From Lonsdalea britannica (lineage in GTDB: Bacteria; Pseudomonadota; Gammaproteobacteria; Enterobacterales; Enterobacteriaceae), in contig NZ_CAMKXG010000110.1 of the NCBI RefSeq assembly GCF_946477055.1, positions 1 through 10,949 of the forward strand: DNA of 10,949 bases, written 5' to 3'. Positions 1 through 7,976 of the stretch are shown here, piece by piece. Within the stretch, counting starts at the first letter, position 1, and every line of letters starts with the position of its first letter. The notes beneath the pieces were generated by a model. That model saw only the letters and a list, made by a program, of their open reading frames with translations, was not told where the DNA came from and ran no database searches. The position numbers and the translations under genes were made by a program.

Positions 1-597
1 TACTTTCTCGTCGACCTGCTCAAACATTTCAAAGACGCCTATCCCAATGTGATGGTGCAGGTGGTGGAGGATGAGCGCAGATACATCGAACATCTGCTGG
101 TGAGCGGCGAGATCGACATCGGCGTATTGATCCTCTCCAACCTTGAAGATCGCGATGCTTTGCAGACGGAAGTGCTGTGCCATTCGCCGTACCGTCTTTG
201 GCTGCCGCCGCTGCATCCGCTGCTGGAGCGCGAGAGCATCAGCCTGGCCGATGTGGTGACGGAACCGCTGATTCAGCTCAATGTGGATGAGATGGATATC
301 CACGCCCGCCATATCTGGAGTAAAGCCAGCCTGACGCCGGACATTGCCATGAAGACCACATCGACCGAAGCCGTGCGGAGTCTCGTCGCCGCCGGGATGG
401 GGCTTTCTATCCTTCCCGACATGACGTATCGCGCCTGGTCGCTGGAGGGAAATATGATTGAAGCGAGCAAATTGACCGATCCTATCGAACCATTAGAAAT
501 CGGTATGGCCTGGCGTCGAGGCAGTACTCGGCCCAAACTGGTTTCCCCCTTTCTCAGCGTCGCCCGCGAAAACAGCGGGCTGCGCAAGATTTCGTAA
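1..597 (+). CDS. LysR-type transcriptional regulator, C-terminal part
   Basis: The reading frame is open from base 1 and ends at TAA 595-597, giving about 198 residues of a protein whose start lies outside the window. What remains is the effector-binding domain of a LysR-type regulator (periplasmic-binding-protein type 2 fold). Family-like segments are a GEIDIGVL stretch near residues 36-43, LWLPPLHPLL near 64-73, and a late VAAGMGLSILPD segment near 129-140. Full-length members have about 300 residues, so the missing 100 or so should hold the winged helix-turn-helix and linker helix. It lies on the same strand as, and 181 bp before, an aldehyde dehydrogenase gene, so it may control that gene or the whole polyamine cluster; this is inference from position. 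The effector cannot be read from the sequence. The internal GTG at 49 is not a real start. Confidence 0.9.
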   Translation, partial: YFLVDLLKHFKDAYPNVMVQVVEDERRYIEHLLVSGEIDIGVLILSNLEDRDALQTEVLCHSPYRLWLPPLHPLLERESISLADVVTEPLIQLNVDEMDIHARHIWSKASLTPDIAMKTTSTEAVRSLVAAGMGLSILPDMTYRAWSLEGNMIEASKLTDPIEPLEIGMAWRRGSTRPKLVSPFLSVARENSGLRKIS

Positions 598-618
598 TCC
601 AGCCTGTATGGAAATGGA

Positions 619-645
619 GCAGCGTTCGATTTATTCGAATGCTGC
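619..645. promoter_or_regulatory. 27-bp palindrome: LysR-box candidate or weak terminator
   Basis: The arms GCAGCGTTCGA (619-629) and TCGAATGCTGC (635-645) pair over 11 bp with a single G-T wobble, around the 5-nt centre TTTAT. It starts 22 bp after the regulator's stop codon. No T-run follows on either strand, which argues against a plain intrinsic terminator. The inner part fits the T-N11-A pattern of LysR-type operators (T626 to A638) within dyad symmetry. Either an operator for the upstream regulator or a processing/termination stem for its mRNA is possible. The palindrome is seen directly; its role is inferred. Confidence 0.5.
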
Positions 646-680
646 CTTCAATAATTAATAGTGGTTGATGCCCATCGACT

Positions 681-710
681 TTCCCTATTGTGTTTTCAAC
701 GCGCTATAAC
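681..710 (+). promoter_or_regulatory. Weak sigma70-like promoter candidate for the first aldehyde dehydrogenase
   Basis: TATAAC at 705-710 matches the -10 consensus at five of six positions. At 18 bp spacing the -35 position reads TTCCCT (681-686), a poor match, as expected for an activator-dependent promoter. Transcription would start near 717, placing the 619-645 palindrome about 85 bp upstream of the start. A small CCCC/GGGG hairpin (742-752) would lie in the leader. No sigma54 GG-N10-GC element was found. Confidence 0.3.
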
Positions 711-778
711 ACCACGTTGGCGTTAGTTTTATGTGGATATCCCCCTCCGGGGCGCGACACTAGAAACAGGGAAACGCG

Positions 779-2242
779 ATGTCGGATGAGGATTTTATCG
801 CCCGCTTTTCCAGCAGGCATTTGATTGATGGGCAGTTGATTGACGGCGATGGCACATTGCAGGATATCGTCAATCCGGCCAGTGGAGAGATTGTTGCCAG
901 GATTGGTGAAACGTCCACCACGCAGGTCGCCGAGGCGGTAGACGCAGCTCAGCGAGCCTTCCCCGCGTGGGCCAGAACCACACCCTCGCAGCGCGCTATT
1001 ATTTTGTTGCGAATCGCTGATGCGATAGAACAAGAGGCCGCGTCGCTGGCGCAGCTGGAAGCCATTAACTGCGGCAAGCCGCTGTATCAGGCGCTCAATG
1101 ACGATCTTCCCGCCGCCGTCGATGTCTTTCGCTTTTTCGCGGGCGCGGTGCGCTGCCAGCAAGGGCAGTTAGCGGGAGAGTATCTGGACGGACATACGTC
1201 CATGATCCGTCGGGACCCCCTCGGCGTCGTCGCCTCCATCGCGCCGTGGAATTACCCGTTGATGATGGCGGCCTGGAAAATCGCTCCGGCGCTGGCGGCG
1301 GGCAACACCGTCGTATTCAAGCCTTCCGAGCACACGCCGCTGACCATACTGGCGCTGGCGCCTACCTTGAATACGCTACTGCCGCCGGGCGTGCTGAATA
1401 TCATTACCGGCAGCGGCGAGAGCGCGGGCAGCGCGCTGGTTAATCATCCGCGGGTGCGTATGGTGTCCGTGACCGGAGATCTTGTGACCGGTCAGCGAAT
1501 TTTGAACGCCGCCGTCAGCAACGTGAAGCGCACCCATCTGGAGCTGGGGGGCAAAGCCCCGGTGATCGTCTGCAACGACGCGGATATCGATGATGCCGTT
1601 GAGGCGATAGCCACCTGGGGCTACTACAACGCGGGGCAGGACTGTACCTCCGCCTGTCGGGTATATGCGCAGTCGGGTATTTATGCACAGTTGGTTGACG
1701 CGTTAGGCGGCGCGGTGTCCCGCCTGCGGATGGCGCAGCCGCGAGACGAAGACAACCATCTGGGACCGCTGATCAGCGCCCGCCAGCGCGACCGGGTTTC
1801 CAGCTTCGTCGAACGCGCGCTGAGTCAGCCGCACATCGAACGTATTACGGGCGCAGGCAGGGTGGATGGCCCCGGTTTTTACTACCCGCCGACGCTGCTG
1901 GCCGGTTGCCTGCAAAGCGACGAAATCGTGCAGCGCGAGGTTTTCGGCCCGGTGGTCAGCGTTACCCGATTCACGTCGCTGAAGCAGGTAGTCCAGTGGT
2001 CAAACGAGTCGGAGTATGGGCTGGCGTCGTCGGTCTGGACGCAAAATATCGATACCGCCATGCAGGTGGCGGCCAGTTTGCAATACGGGACGACGTGGAT
2101 TAACAGTCATTTCTCGCTGATCAGCGAAATGCCGCATGGGGGATTAAAGCGTTCCGGCTATGGTAATGATTTATCCAGTTATTCACTACAAAATTACAGT
2201 GTAGTGCGGCACATCATGGCCAAATTCAAACGACAATTTTAA
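779..2242 (+). CDS. PatD-like aldehyde dehydrogenase (aminobutyraldehyde dehydrogenase paralogue)
   Basis: A 487-residue NAD(P)-dependent aldehyde dehydrogenase, closest to the PatD/YdcW gamma-aminobutyraldehyde dehydrogenase group. Visible catalytic elements are the oxyanion Asn158 in APWNYP, the cofactor motif KPSE (181-184), the general base Glu255 in LELGG, and the nucleophile Cys289 in AGQDCT. The Glu in KPSE suggests NAD rather than NADP. It aligns along its whole length with the second dehydrogenase in this window, but has about 13 extra N-terminal residues and a slightly longer C-terminus (KFKRQF). ATG 779 is chosen because AGGGA at 768-772 sits 6 nt before it. Unusual: the cofactor-loop motif normally read as TGS (TGSI in PatD) is TGD here (Asp234). 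It probably oxidises an omega-aminoaldehyde in the cytoplasm; the exact substrate (aminobutyraldehyde, 3-aminopropionaldehyde or other) is not determinable from sequence. Confidence 0.9.
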   Translation: MSDEDFIARFSSRHLIDGQLIDGDGTLQDIVNPASGEIVARIGETSTTQVAEAVDAAQRAFPAWARTTPSQRAIILLRIADAIEQEAASLAQLEAINCGKPLYQALNDDLPAAVDVFRFFAGAVRCQQGQLAGEYLDGHTSMIRRDPLGVVASIAPWNYPLMMAAWKIAPALAAGNTVVFKPSEHTPLTILALAPTLNTLLPPGVLNIITGSGESAGSALVNHPRVRMVSVTGDLVTGQRILNAAVSNVKRTHLELGGKAPVIVCNDADIDDAVEAIATWGYYNAGQDCTSACRVYAQSGIYAQLVDALGGAVSRLRMAQPRDEDNHLGPLISARQRDRVSSFVERALSQPHIERITGAGRVDGPGFYYPPTLLAGCLQSDEIVQREVFGPVVSVTRFTSLKQVVQWSNESEYGLASSVWTQNIDTAMQVAASLQYGTTWINSHFSLISEMPHGGLKRSGYGNDLSSYSLQNYSVVRHIMAKFKRQF

Positions 2243-2304
2243 GACCGCGCTCGAGCAATATTATTTTCTTATTATAAAACGCAGACACAGATAATAAAAA
2301 ACCT

Positions 2305-2322
2305 GTGGCGTTATTGTGCCAC
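2305..2322. promoter_or_regulatory. Dyad upstream of ydcS, operator candidate
   Basis: GTGGC (2305-2309) and GCCAC (2318-2322) form a perfect 5-bp inverted repeat around an 8-nt centre, 29 bp before the ydcS start. The gap between the first dehydrogenase and ydcS (2243-2351) is otherwise AT-rich, with a TATAAA at 2273-2278 but no good -35. The dyad superficially resembles a sigma54 -24/-12 element, but the GG-to-GC spacing is 9 nt, not 10. It also fails as a CRP site because the half-site spacing is too wide. It may be an operator or a leader stem; the gene may also be read through from upstream. Confidence 0.3.
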
Positions 2323-2351
2323 GAATAAGCCAATCTTGACGGGGAATCAGT

Positions 2352-3506
2352 ATGGAAAAATATCATGCCAGGATGTCATTATCCGCTATTTGCCTGAGCG
2401 TTTTGTGTGGCTTGAATATGGCTCACGCGACAGCGCCGGAATTATCCGCTCAAGGGGAAGGACGTCTCGATATCGTAGCCTGGCCCGGTTATATCGAGCG
2501 GGGTCAAAGCGATAAAAACTACGATTGGGTCACGCAGTTCGAACAGGAAACCAGCTGCCAGGTCAACGTCAAAACCGCCGCGACCTCAGACGAAATGGTC
2601 AGCCTGATGGCGAAGGGCGGCTACGATCTGGTGACGGCTTCCGGCGACGCTTCGCTGCGACTGATCTATGGCAAGCGTGTTCAACCGATTGAGCCTGCCG
2701 CCATTCCCAACTGGAAAAGCCTCGACCCACGGCTGATCAACGCACCGTGGTACACGGTCGGCGGCAAAATCTACGGCACCCCGTATCAATGGGGGCCTAA
2801 CCTCCTGATGTACAACACGACGGTGTTCCCGACGCCGCCGGAAAGCTGGTCGGTGGTGTTCACTGCGCAGACATTGCCGGACGGCAAGACCAATCAGGGA
2901 CGGGTGCAGGCTTACGACGGACCGATCTACATCGCCGATGCCGCGCTGTACCTGAAAAACACGCAGCCGGAGCTGGGGATTACCGACCCGTATCAACTGA
3001 CGGAACCTCAGTATCAGGCGGCGCTGACGCTGTTACGCAGCCAGCATGCGCTGATTCATCGCTATTGGCACGACACCTCTGTGCAGATGAGTGACTTCAA
3101 GAATGAAGGCGTCGCAGCTTCCAGCGCCTGGCCGTATCAGGCGAATGCGCTCAAAACCGAAGGTCAGCCGATTGCCACCGTGTTGCCGAAAGAGGGCGTC
3201 ACCGGGTGGGCGGACACCACCATGCTGGCGTCGGACGCCAAACATCCGGTCTGCGCCTACAAATGGATGAACTGGTCGTTGCAGCCCAAAGTACAGGGCG
3301 ATGTAGCCGCCTGGTTCGGCTCAGTACCGGCCGTGCCTGCCGCCTGTAAAGACAACGCGCTGCTGGGGGCTGAAGGATGTGAAAATAACGGCGCGACGCA
3401 GTTCGACAAAATTGCATTCTGGAAAACGCCTCAGTCCGAAGGCGGGAAATATGTCCCTTACAGCCGCTGGACGCAAGATTACATTGCCATTATGGGCGGA
3501 CGTTGA
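2352..3506 (+). CDS. ydcS: YdcS-type periplasmic binding protein of a polyamine ABC importer
   Basis: A 384-residue extracellular solute-binding protein, very close to E. coli YdcS (381 aa). Shared blocks include GRLDIVAWPGYIERGQ near 37-52, KTAATSDEMVSLM, YGTPYQWGPNLLMYN and the C-terminal RWTQDYIAIMGGR. The N-terminus is a Sec signal peptide: basic residues in 1-7, a hydrophobic core at about 9-23, and a likely cleavage after AHA (residue 26). Its SVLC segment has Leu before Cys, so it is not a lipobox. ATG 2352 follows GGGGA (2341-2345). The protein should capture putrescine or a related compound in the periplasm and deliver it to the YdcUV channel. Published work on E. coli YdcS also reports polyhydroxybutyrate synthase activity and a role in DNA uptake; neither can be judged here. 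The next gene, for the ATPase, starts an unusually long 191 bp downstream. Confidence 0.95.
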   Translation: MEKYHARMSLSAICLSVLCGLNMAHATAPELSAQGEGRLDIVAWPGYIERGQSDKNYDWVTQFEQETSCQVNVKTAATSDEMVSLMAKGGYDLVTASGDASLRLIYGKRVQPIEPAAIPNWKSLDPRLINAPWYTVGGKIYGTPYQWGPNLLMYNTTVFPTPPESWSVVFTAQTLPDGKTNQGRVQAYDGPIYIADAALYLKNTQPELGITDPYQLTEPQYQAALTLLRSQHALIHRYWHDTSVQMSDFKNEGVAASSAWPYQANALKTEGQPIATVLPKEGVTGWADTTMLASDAKHPVCAYKWMNWSLQPKVQGDVAAWFGSVPAVPAACKDNALLGAEGCENNGATQFDKIAFWKTPQSEGGKYVPYSRWTQDYIAIMGGR

Positions 3507-3594
3507 ATGAAATGGAGGGGTAAAAAATAAAACGGAGCTTTCAGTCGACGAACCAGAATTCATTATTTCGCGGCTGATGATTTAACCGTTCAGG

Positions 3595-3682
3595 TTTTTA
3601 TTCCAATGAGTTCCGTTATTTTTTTTGCCATTTTTTGTTTTATTTTTTCGATGGGTTTTTAAGTCTGACGATAAAACCCATC
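3595..3682 (+). other. T-rich intercistronic tract with a perfect 10-bp stem-loop before ydcT
   Basis: The 191-bp gap between ydcS and ydcT holds T-runs of 8, 6, 4 and 6 at 3619-3648. Directly after them comes a perfect inverted repeat, GATGGGTTTT (3650-3659) and AAAACCCATC (3673-3682), with a 13-nt loop. The ydcT ribosome-binding site begins only a few bases after the stem. Because the T-runs precede the stem, this is not a standard intrinsic terminator on either strand. A weak 4-bp stem AACC/GGTT followed by five T's lies just upstream near 3586-3602. The arrangement suits an mRNA stability, processing or translation-control element that sets binding protein above transporter subunits; this role is inferred. 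Confidence 0.5.
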
Positions 3683-3697
3683 CACCGGGAGTTAATT

Positions 3698-4729
3698 ATG
3701 TCCAACGCTGTGGAATTTATTGATGTTTCCCGACACTTTGGGGATGTCCGCGCTGTGGATCGCGTCTCCATCGATATCAAAGACGGCGAGTTTTTTTCCA
3801 TGCTCGGTCCGTCCGGGTCAGGGAAGACCACCTGTCTGAGACTGATCGCCGGTTTCGAACAGCTCTCCTCGGGGTCCATCCGTATTCACGGGCGCGAAGC
3901 CAGCGGACTGCCGCCTTATCAGCGTGATGTGAACACCGTCTTTCAGGATTATGCGCTGTTTCCACACATGACTGTGCTGGACAACGTGGCCTACGGACTG
4001 CGCGTGAAGGGCGTCGGTAAAAACGAACGCCGCGCCCGGGCGCAGGAGGCGCTGGAGCGGGTGGCACTCGGTTTTGTCGCGGCGCGTAAACCGGCGCAGC
4101 TGTCCGGCGGGCAGCGTCAGCGCGTGGCACTGGCGCGCGCGTTGGTCAATCAGCCCAGCGTGTTACTGCTCGATGAACCGCTCGGCGCGCTGGATCTCAA
4201 ACTGCGCGAACAAATGCAGGGCGAACTCAAGACGCTCCAGCGACAGCTTGGGATCACCTTTATTTTCGTGACGCACGATCAAAGCGAAGCCTTGTCGATG
4301 TCCGACCGGGTGGCGGTCTTTAATAACGGCCGCATCGAGCAGGTGGATACGCCCCGCGAGCTGTACATGAACCCTAAGACGCCGTTTGTGGCGGAGTTTG
4401 TCGGCACGTCCAATGTGCTGTCGTCGGAGCAAGCGCTGCGGCTGACCGGGGCGGCAGGATGTTTCGCCGTTCGTCCGGAGCACATTCGCCTGCAGTCCTC
4501 CGCGCCGGACGACATCGCCGGGGATATTCGCGTCGCCGCCCAGATTAAGGATATCCACTATCAGGGCGCGGCGACCCGTTACGAGCTGATGCTGGAAACG
4601 GGCGAGCGTCTGCTGGCGAGCGAAACCAACCATCAGCGCATCGCTGTCCAGCCCGCCTGGACGATCGGCCAGCCGTTGACCGCCTGTTGGGCGCGTAGCG
4701 CCATGGTCGCGCTGCAGGAGGTGGGGTGA
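3698..4729 (+). CDS. ydcT: YdcT-type ATP-binding subunit of the polyamine ABC importer
   Basis: A 343-residue ABC ATPase of the spermidine/putrescine (PotA-like) group that energises uptake from the cytoplasmic face. In order: Walker A GPSGSGKTT (37-45), Q-loop Gln83, signature LSGGQ (135-139), Walker B LLLDE (156-160), D-loop GALD (163-166) and switch His193 in THD. A C-terminal TOBE-like region follows, including FAVRPEHI (256-263). All motifs needed for ATP hydrolysis are intact. ATG 3698 is chosen because CGGGAG (3686-3691) lies 6 nt upstream and the protein then begins MSNAVEF, matching the usual family start. The frame stays open back to a TTG at 3635, but those extra 21 codons run through a T-rich tract and stem-loop and have no ribosome-binding site. 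It ends one base before the ydcU start, showing tight coupling to the permease genes. Confidence 0.95.
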   Translation: MSNAVEFIDVSRHFGDVRAVDRVSIDIKDGEFFSMLGPSGSGKTTCLRLIAGFEQLSSGSIRIHGREASGLPPYQRDVNTVFQDYALFPHMTVLDNVAYGLRVKGVGKNERRARAQEALERVALGFVAARKPAQLSGGQRQRVALARALVNQPSVLLLDEPLGALDLKLREQMQGELKTLQRQLGITFIFVTHDQSEALSMSDRVAVFNNGRIEQVDTPRELYMNPKTPFVAEFVGTSNVLSSEQALRLTGAAGCFAVRPEHIRLQSSAPDDIAGDIRVAAQIKDIHYQGAATRYELMLETGERLLASETNHQRIAVQPAWTIGQPLTACWARSAMVALQEVG

Positions 4730-4730
4730 G

Positions 4731-5678
4731 ATGACGACCGCAGACATCCTGGCTCCCGCCGTCCGTCGGAGCACGTGTCACCGACTGTTCGACTTCTTCT
4801 ACCGTCGTCCGGGCTTTTATCTGGCGCTGCTGCTGGCGCCGCCGCTGTTGTGGTTCGGCGCTGTCTATCTGGGATCGTTACTGACGCTGCTGTGGCAGGG
4901 GTTTTATACCTTTGACGATTTCACGATGACGGTATCGCCTACGCTGACGCTGGCGAACATCGCGGCGCTGTTCAGCCCAACGAATTACGACATTATCGCG
5001 CGCACGGTGGTGATGGCGGTGTGCGTCACGCTGTTCAGCGCCATGCTGGCGTTCCCGATTGCGTATTACATGGCGCGCTACACCCGTGGCAAGCAGAAAG
5101 CCTTTTTTTATGTCGCGGTGATGATGCCGATGTGGGCCAGCTACATCGTCAAGGCTTATGCCTGGACGCTGCTGTTGTCGCGGGATGGGGTCATTCAGTG
5201 GTTTCTGCGCCACCTCGGGCTGGAAGGGGGCTTGCACAGCCTGCTGTTGCTGCCGGGCATCGGCGGAAACACGTTGTCGACCTCCGGGCTGGGGCGCTTT
5301 CTGGTGTTCGTCTATATCTGGCTGCCGTTCATGATCCTGCCGATACAGGCGGCGCTGGAACGCCTGCCGGTGTCGCTGATTCAGGCCTCGGAAGATTTAG
5401 GCGCTCAGCCGCAGCAGACCTTTCGCTATGTCATCCTGCCGCTGGCGGTGCCGGGCATTGCCGCGGGCTCCATCTTCACCTTCTCACTCACGTTGGGCGA
5501 TTTTATCGTGCCGCAGCTGGTGGGACCGCCGGGTTATTTCATCGGCAACATGGTCTATTCCCAGCAGGGGGCCATCGGCAATCTGCCTATGGCGGCGGCG
5601 TTCACGCTGGTGCCGATTGTCTTGATTGCCATCTATCTCTCTCTGGTAAAACGATTGGGGGCCTTCGATGCACTCTAA
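4731..5678 (+). CDS. ydcU: YdcU-type permease of the polyamine ABC importer
   Basis: A 315-residue inner-membrane permease of the PotB/PotH class (binding-protein-dependent transport, MetI-like fold). Six hydrophobic segments can be traced: about 30-55, 90-112, 125-148, 190-209, 236-256 and 287-307. The long loop before the fourth has [10 protein letters not shown]. The EAA loop that docks on the ATPase is near 218-241, with the conserved pattern QASEDLG and RYVILP. It forms the channel together with YdcV. ATG 4731 begins one base after the ydcT stop, and GGAGGTGGGG lies within the ydcT end as a ribosome-binding site. Its own end overlaps the start of ydcV by 11 bp, indicating translational coupling. 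Confidence 0.95.
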   Translation: MTTADILAPAVRRSTCHRLFDFFYRRPGFYLALLLAPPLLWFGAVYLGSLLTLLWQGFYTFDDFTMTVSPTLTLANIAALFSPTNYDIIARTVVMAVCVTLFSAMLAFPIAYYMARYTRGKQKAFFYVAVMMPMWASYIVKAYAWTLLLSRDGVIQWFLRHLGLEGGLHSLLLLPGIGGNTLSTSGLGRFLVFVYIWLPFMILPIQAALERLPVSLIQASEDLGAQPQQTFRYVILPLAVPGIAAGSIFTFSLTLGDFIVPQLVGPPGYFIGNMVYSQQGAIGNLPMAAAFTLVPIVLIAIYLSLVKRLGAFDAL

Positions 5679-6474
5679 ACGCGCGCCGCTACCGCTCCGG
5701 CTGGCGGCCTGGGGCGGACTGCTGTTTCTGCATATTCCGCTGCTGATCATCGCCGTTTACGCGTTCAATACCGAAGAGGCGGCGTTCAGCTTCCCGCCGA
5801 AAGGCTTCACGCTGCGTTGGTTCCAGCTGGCGGCGGAGCGGCGGGATATTTTCGAGTCCGTCAGCCTGTCGCTACAGATCGCCTGCTTTTCCACGCTGAT
5901 TGCGCTGGTGCTGGGCACGCTGGCCGCCGCTGCGCTGTATCGTCGGGACTTCTTCGGTAAGAACAGCATCACGCTGATGTTAATGCTGCCGCTGGCGCTG
6001 CCGGGCATTATCACCGGACTGGCGCTGCTGGCCGCTTTCCACGCGGCGGACATCGAGCCCGGCATGATGACGATCGTTATCGGCCATGCGACGTTTTGTA
6101 TCGTGATTGTGTTCAACAATGCCATCGCCCGGTTCCGGCGTATCTCTCACTCGCTGATTGAGGCGTCGATGGATCTGGGCGCCGACGGTTGGCAAACTTT
6201 TCGCTACGTGATTCTCCCCAATCTGGCGACGGCGCTGCTGGCAGGCGGGATGCTGGCCTTCGCGCTGTCGTTCGATGAAATTATCGTGACAACGTTTACC
6301 GCAGGGCACGAACGTACCTTACCTATCTGGCTGTTGAATCAGCTGGGGCGACCGCGCGATGTGCCGGTCACCAACGTTGTGGCGCTGTGCCTGATGATAT
6401 TGACCATGATCCCGATCCTCGGGGCCTGGTATCTCACAAAAGAAACGACGGATGTGTCCGGCGACGGCAAATAG
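5668..6474 (+). CDS. ydcV: YdcV-type permease of the polyamine ABC importer
   Basis: A 268-residue inner-membrane permease of the PotC/PotI class, partner of YdcU. Hydrophobic segments lie at about 12-33, 65-90, 102-125, 136-155, 186-207 and 236-256. The EAA loop at about 164-187 reads IEASMDLG then RYVILPN, and [13 protein letters not shown] (197-210) after it is typical of the polyamine subfamily. ATG 5668 lies inside the last codons of ydcU in another frame; no competing start gives a better length (E. coli YdcV is about 264 aa). It is separated from patD by 71 bp containing a modest hairpin, so patD is probably cotranscribed with it. Confidence 0.95.
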   Translation: MHSKRAPLPLRLAAWGGLLFLHIPLLIIAVYAFNTEEAAFSFPPKGFTLRWFQLAAERRDIFESVSLSLQIACFSTLIALVLGTLAAAALYRRDFFGKNSITLMLMLPLALPGIITGLALLAAFHAADIEPGMMTIVIGHATFCIVIVFNNAIARFRRISHSLIEASMDLGADGWQTFRYVILPNLATALLAGGMLAFALSFDEIIVTTFTAGHERTLPIWLLNQLGRPRDVPVTNVVALCLMILTMIPILGAWYLTKETTDVSGDGK

Positions 6475-6496
6475 CCCGCAGGCCACTGAAAATGAA

Positions 6497-6520
6497 CGTC
6501 ATAGCGTGCGTGCTGTGATG
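6497..6520 (+). other. Modest intercistronic hairpin between ydcV and patD
   Basis: Arms 6497-6505 and 6512-6520 pair over 9 bp with two G-T wobbles and a 6-nt loop (GTGCGT). No T-run follows, so it is not a terminator. It could slow 3' decay of the upstream mRNA or be chance. Confidence 0.25.
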
Positions 6521-6545
6521 CGAAACAATGACTGAGGACCAAATA

Positions 6546-7970
6546 ATGCAGACAAAAATGGTGATCAACGGACGTTTAGTCGCGGGTGAAGGCAGTACGC
6601 TGCCTGTCTATAATCCGGCAACCGGAGAGGAAATCGCGCACATCGCTCAGGCGTCCCCCGCGCAGGTTGCGCTGGCGGTGGAGAGTGCCGATCGAGCTTT
6701 TGCGTCCTGGGGACAGAGCACGCCGAAAACGCGTGCGGAATATCTGCTGCAAATAGCGGACTGTATCGAACAGAACGCTGAGACGTTCTCCCGCTTGGAG
6801 TCGCTCAACTGCGGCAAGCCGTATCATGCCGTGCTGAACGATGAGATCCCGGCGGTAGCGGATGTCTTCCGCTACTTCGCGGGCGCCTGCCGCTGTATGA
6901 ACGGGATGGCCAGCGGGGAATATCTGGAGGATCACACTTCGATGATCCGCCGCGATCCGCTGGGCGTCGTCGCCTCTATCGCGCCCTGGAACTATCCGCT
7001 GATGATGGCGGCCTGGAAGCTGGGACCGGCGCTGGCGGCAGGCAACTGCGCCGTCATTAAACCTTCAGAGCAGACGCCGCTGACGACGCTGAAACTGGCT
7101 GAACTGGCGGTCGGTATTCTGCCTGACGGCGTACTGAACGTCGTCTTCGGCGACGGACCGACGGTCGGCGATGTCCTGACCGGCCATGAGAAGGTGCGCA
7201 TGGTGTCGCTGACTGGCTCGATTCCGACCGGACAGCACATCATTCGCCATACGTCGTCCTCGGTAAAACGTACGCACATGGAACTGGGCGGCAAAGCGCC
7301 GGTGATCGTCTTTGACGACGCCGATATCCCGGCGGCGGTCGAGGCGATCCGCAACTTCGGCTTCTACAACGCCGGGCAGGACTGTACCGCCGCCTGTCGC
7401 GTCTATGCCCAGAAAGGCATCTATGATCGATTGGTGGCGGCTTTGGGCGAGGCGATTGTCTCACTCAAAATAGGCTCGCCGGAGGATGAAACCACCGAAC
7501 TGGGTCCGCTGATTACCGCCGCACATCGCGACCGCGTTGCCGGGTTCGTCGAACGGGCGAAAGCGCTGCCGCATATTTCGGTGGTGACCGGCGGCGCGAA
7601 AGTCGAGGGGCCGGGCTATTACTTCCAGCCGACGCTGCTGGCTGGGGCATTGCAGGATGACGAAATCGTCCAGAAAGAGGTGTTCGGGCCGGTGGTCAGC
7701 GTGACGGAGTTTGACGACGAGGCTGAGGTGCTGGCGTGGGCCAATAGCTCAACGTATGGGCTGGCTTCCTCCGTCTGGACGCAGGATCTCGGCCGGGCGC
7801 ATCGTCTGAGCGCGCGCCTGCAATACGGCTGTACCTGGGTGAATACGCATTTCATGCTGGTCAGCGAAATGCCGCACGGGGGGCAGAAACAGTCCGGTTA
7901 CGGCAAGGACATGTCGATGTACGGGTTGGAGGATTACACGATCGTACGTCACATCATGATTAAACACTGA
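6546..7970 (+). CDS. patD: Gamma-aminobutyraldehyde dehydrogenase PatD
   Basis: A 474-residue aldehyde dehydrogenase, the same length as E. coli PatD (YdcW, Prr) and highly similar throughout. It oxidises 4-aminobutyraldehyde, the product of putrescine transamination, to 4-aminobutyrate with NAD in the cytoplasm. Catalytic residues are intact: oxyanion Asn149 in APWNYP, KPSE at 172-175, cofactor loop TGSIPTG (223-229), general base Glu246 in MELGG and nucleophile Cys280 in AGQDCT. ATG 6546 is preferred over the in-frame ATG 6528 because GAGGA (6534-6538) is 7 nt before it and the protein then starts [10 protein letters not shown] as in the family. It is the last gene of the ydcSTUV-patD arrangement also known in E. 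coli and is followed at once by a strong terminator. The transaminase that makes its substrate is not in the window. Confidence 0.96.
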   Translation: MQTKMVINGRLVAGEGSTLPVYNPATGEEIAHIAQASPAQVALAVESADRAFASWGQSTPKTRAEYLLQIADCIEQNAETFSRLESLNCGKPYHAVLNDEIPAVADVFRYFAGACRCMNGMASGEYLEDHTSMIRRDPLGVVASIAPWNYPLMMAAWKLGPALAAGNCAVIKPSEQTPLTTLKLAELAVGILPDGVLNVVFGDGPTVGDVLTGHEKVRMVSLTGSIPTGQHIIRHTSSSVKRTHMELGGKAPVIVFDDADIPAAVEAIRNFGFYNAGQDCTAACRVYAQKGIYDRLVAALGEAIVSLKIGSPEDETTELGPLITAAHRDRVAGFVERAKALPHISVVTGGAKVEGPGYYFQPTLLAGALQDDEIVQKEVFGPVVSVTEFDDEAEVLAWANSSTYGLASSVWTQDLGRAHRLSARLQYGCTWVNTHFMLVSEMPHGGQKQSGYGKDMSMYGLEDYTIVRHIMIKH

Positions 7971-7976
7971 TGCAAG

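Noticed and set aside
2305..2322. Sigma54 promoter or CRP site before ydcS
   Set aside because: GG-to-GC spacing is 9 rather than 10 nt and the -12 element lacks the TTGC pattern; the TGTG and CAC half-sites are too far apart for CRP.
3507..3530. Seven-codon mini-frame (MKWRGKK) abutting the ydcS stop
   Set aside because: Start codon directly follows the stop but there is no evidence for translation; too short to support as a gene or leader peptide.
3635..3697. TTG-initiated N-terminal extension of ydcT
   Set aside because: It would translate through the T-rich tract and the stem-loop without a ribosome-binding site, while ATG 3698 has both a good site and the family-typical N-terminus.
4163..4774. 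203-codon open frame on the minus strand across ydcT
   Set aside because: It lies wholly antisense to the motif-complete ATPase gene apart from a short overlap with ydcU, and its translation is arginine-rich with no recognisable domain; a shadow of GC-rich coding DNA.
5021..5746. 241-codon open frame on the plus strand overlapping ydcU and ydcV
   Set aside because: Out of frame with two well-conserved permeases and with Ala/Gly/His-rich low-complexity content and no ribosome-binding site; a frame shadow.
1198..7050. Long direct repeat made by the two dehydrogenase genes
   Set aside because: Similarity is at protein level; the longest exact stretch I found is about 18 bp around the shared MMAAW codons, which is homology of paralogues and not a recent repeat or mobile-element boundary.
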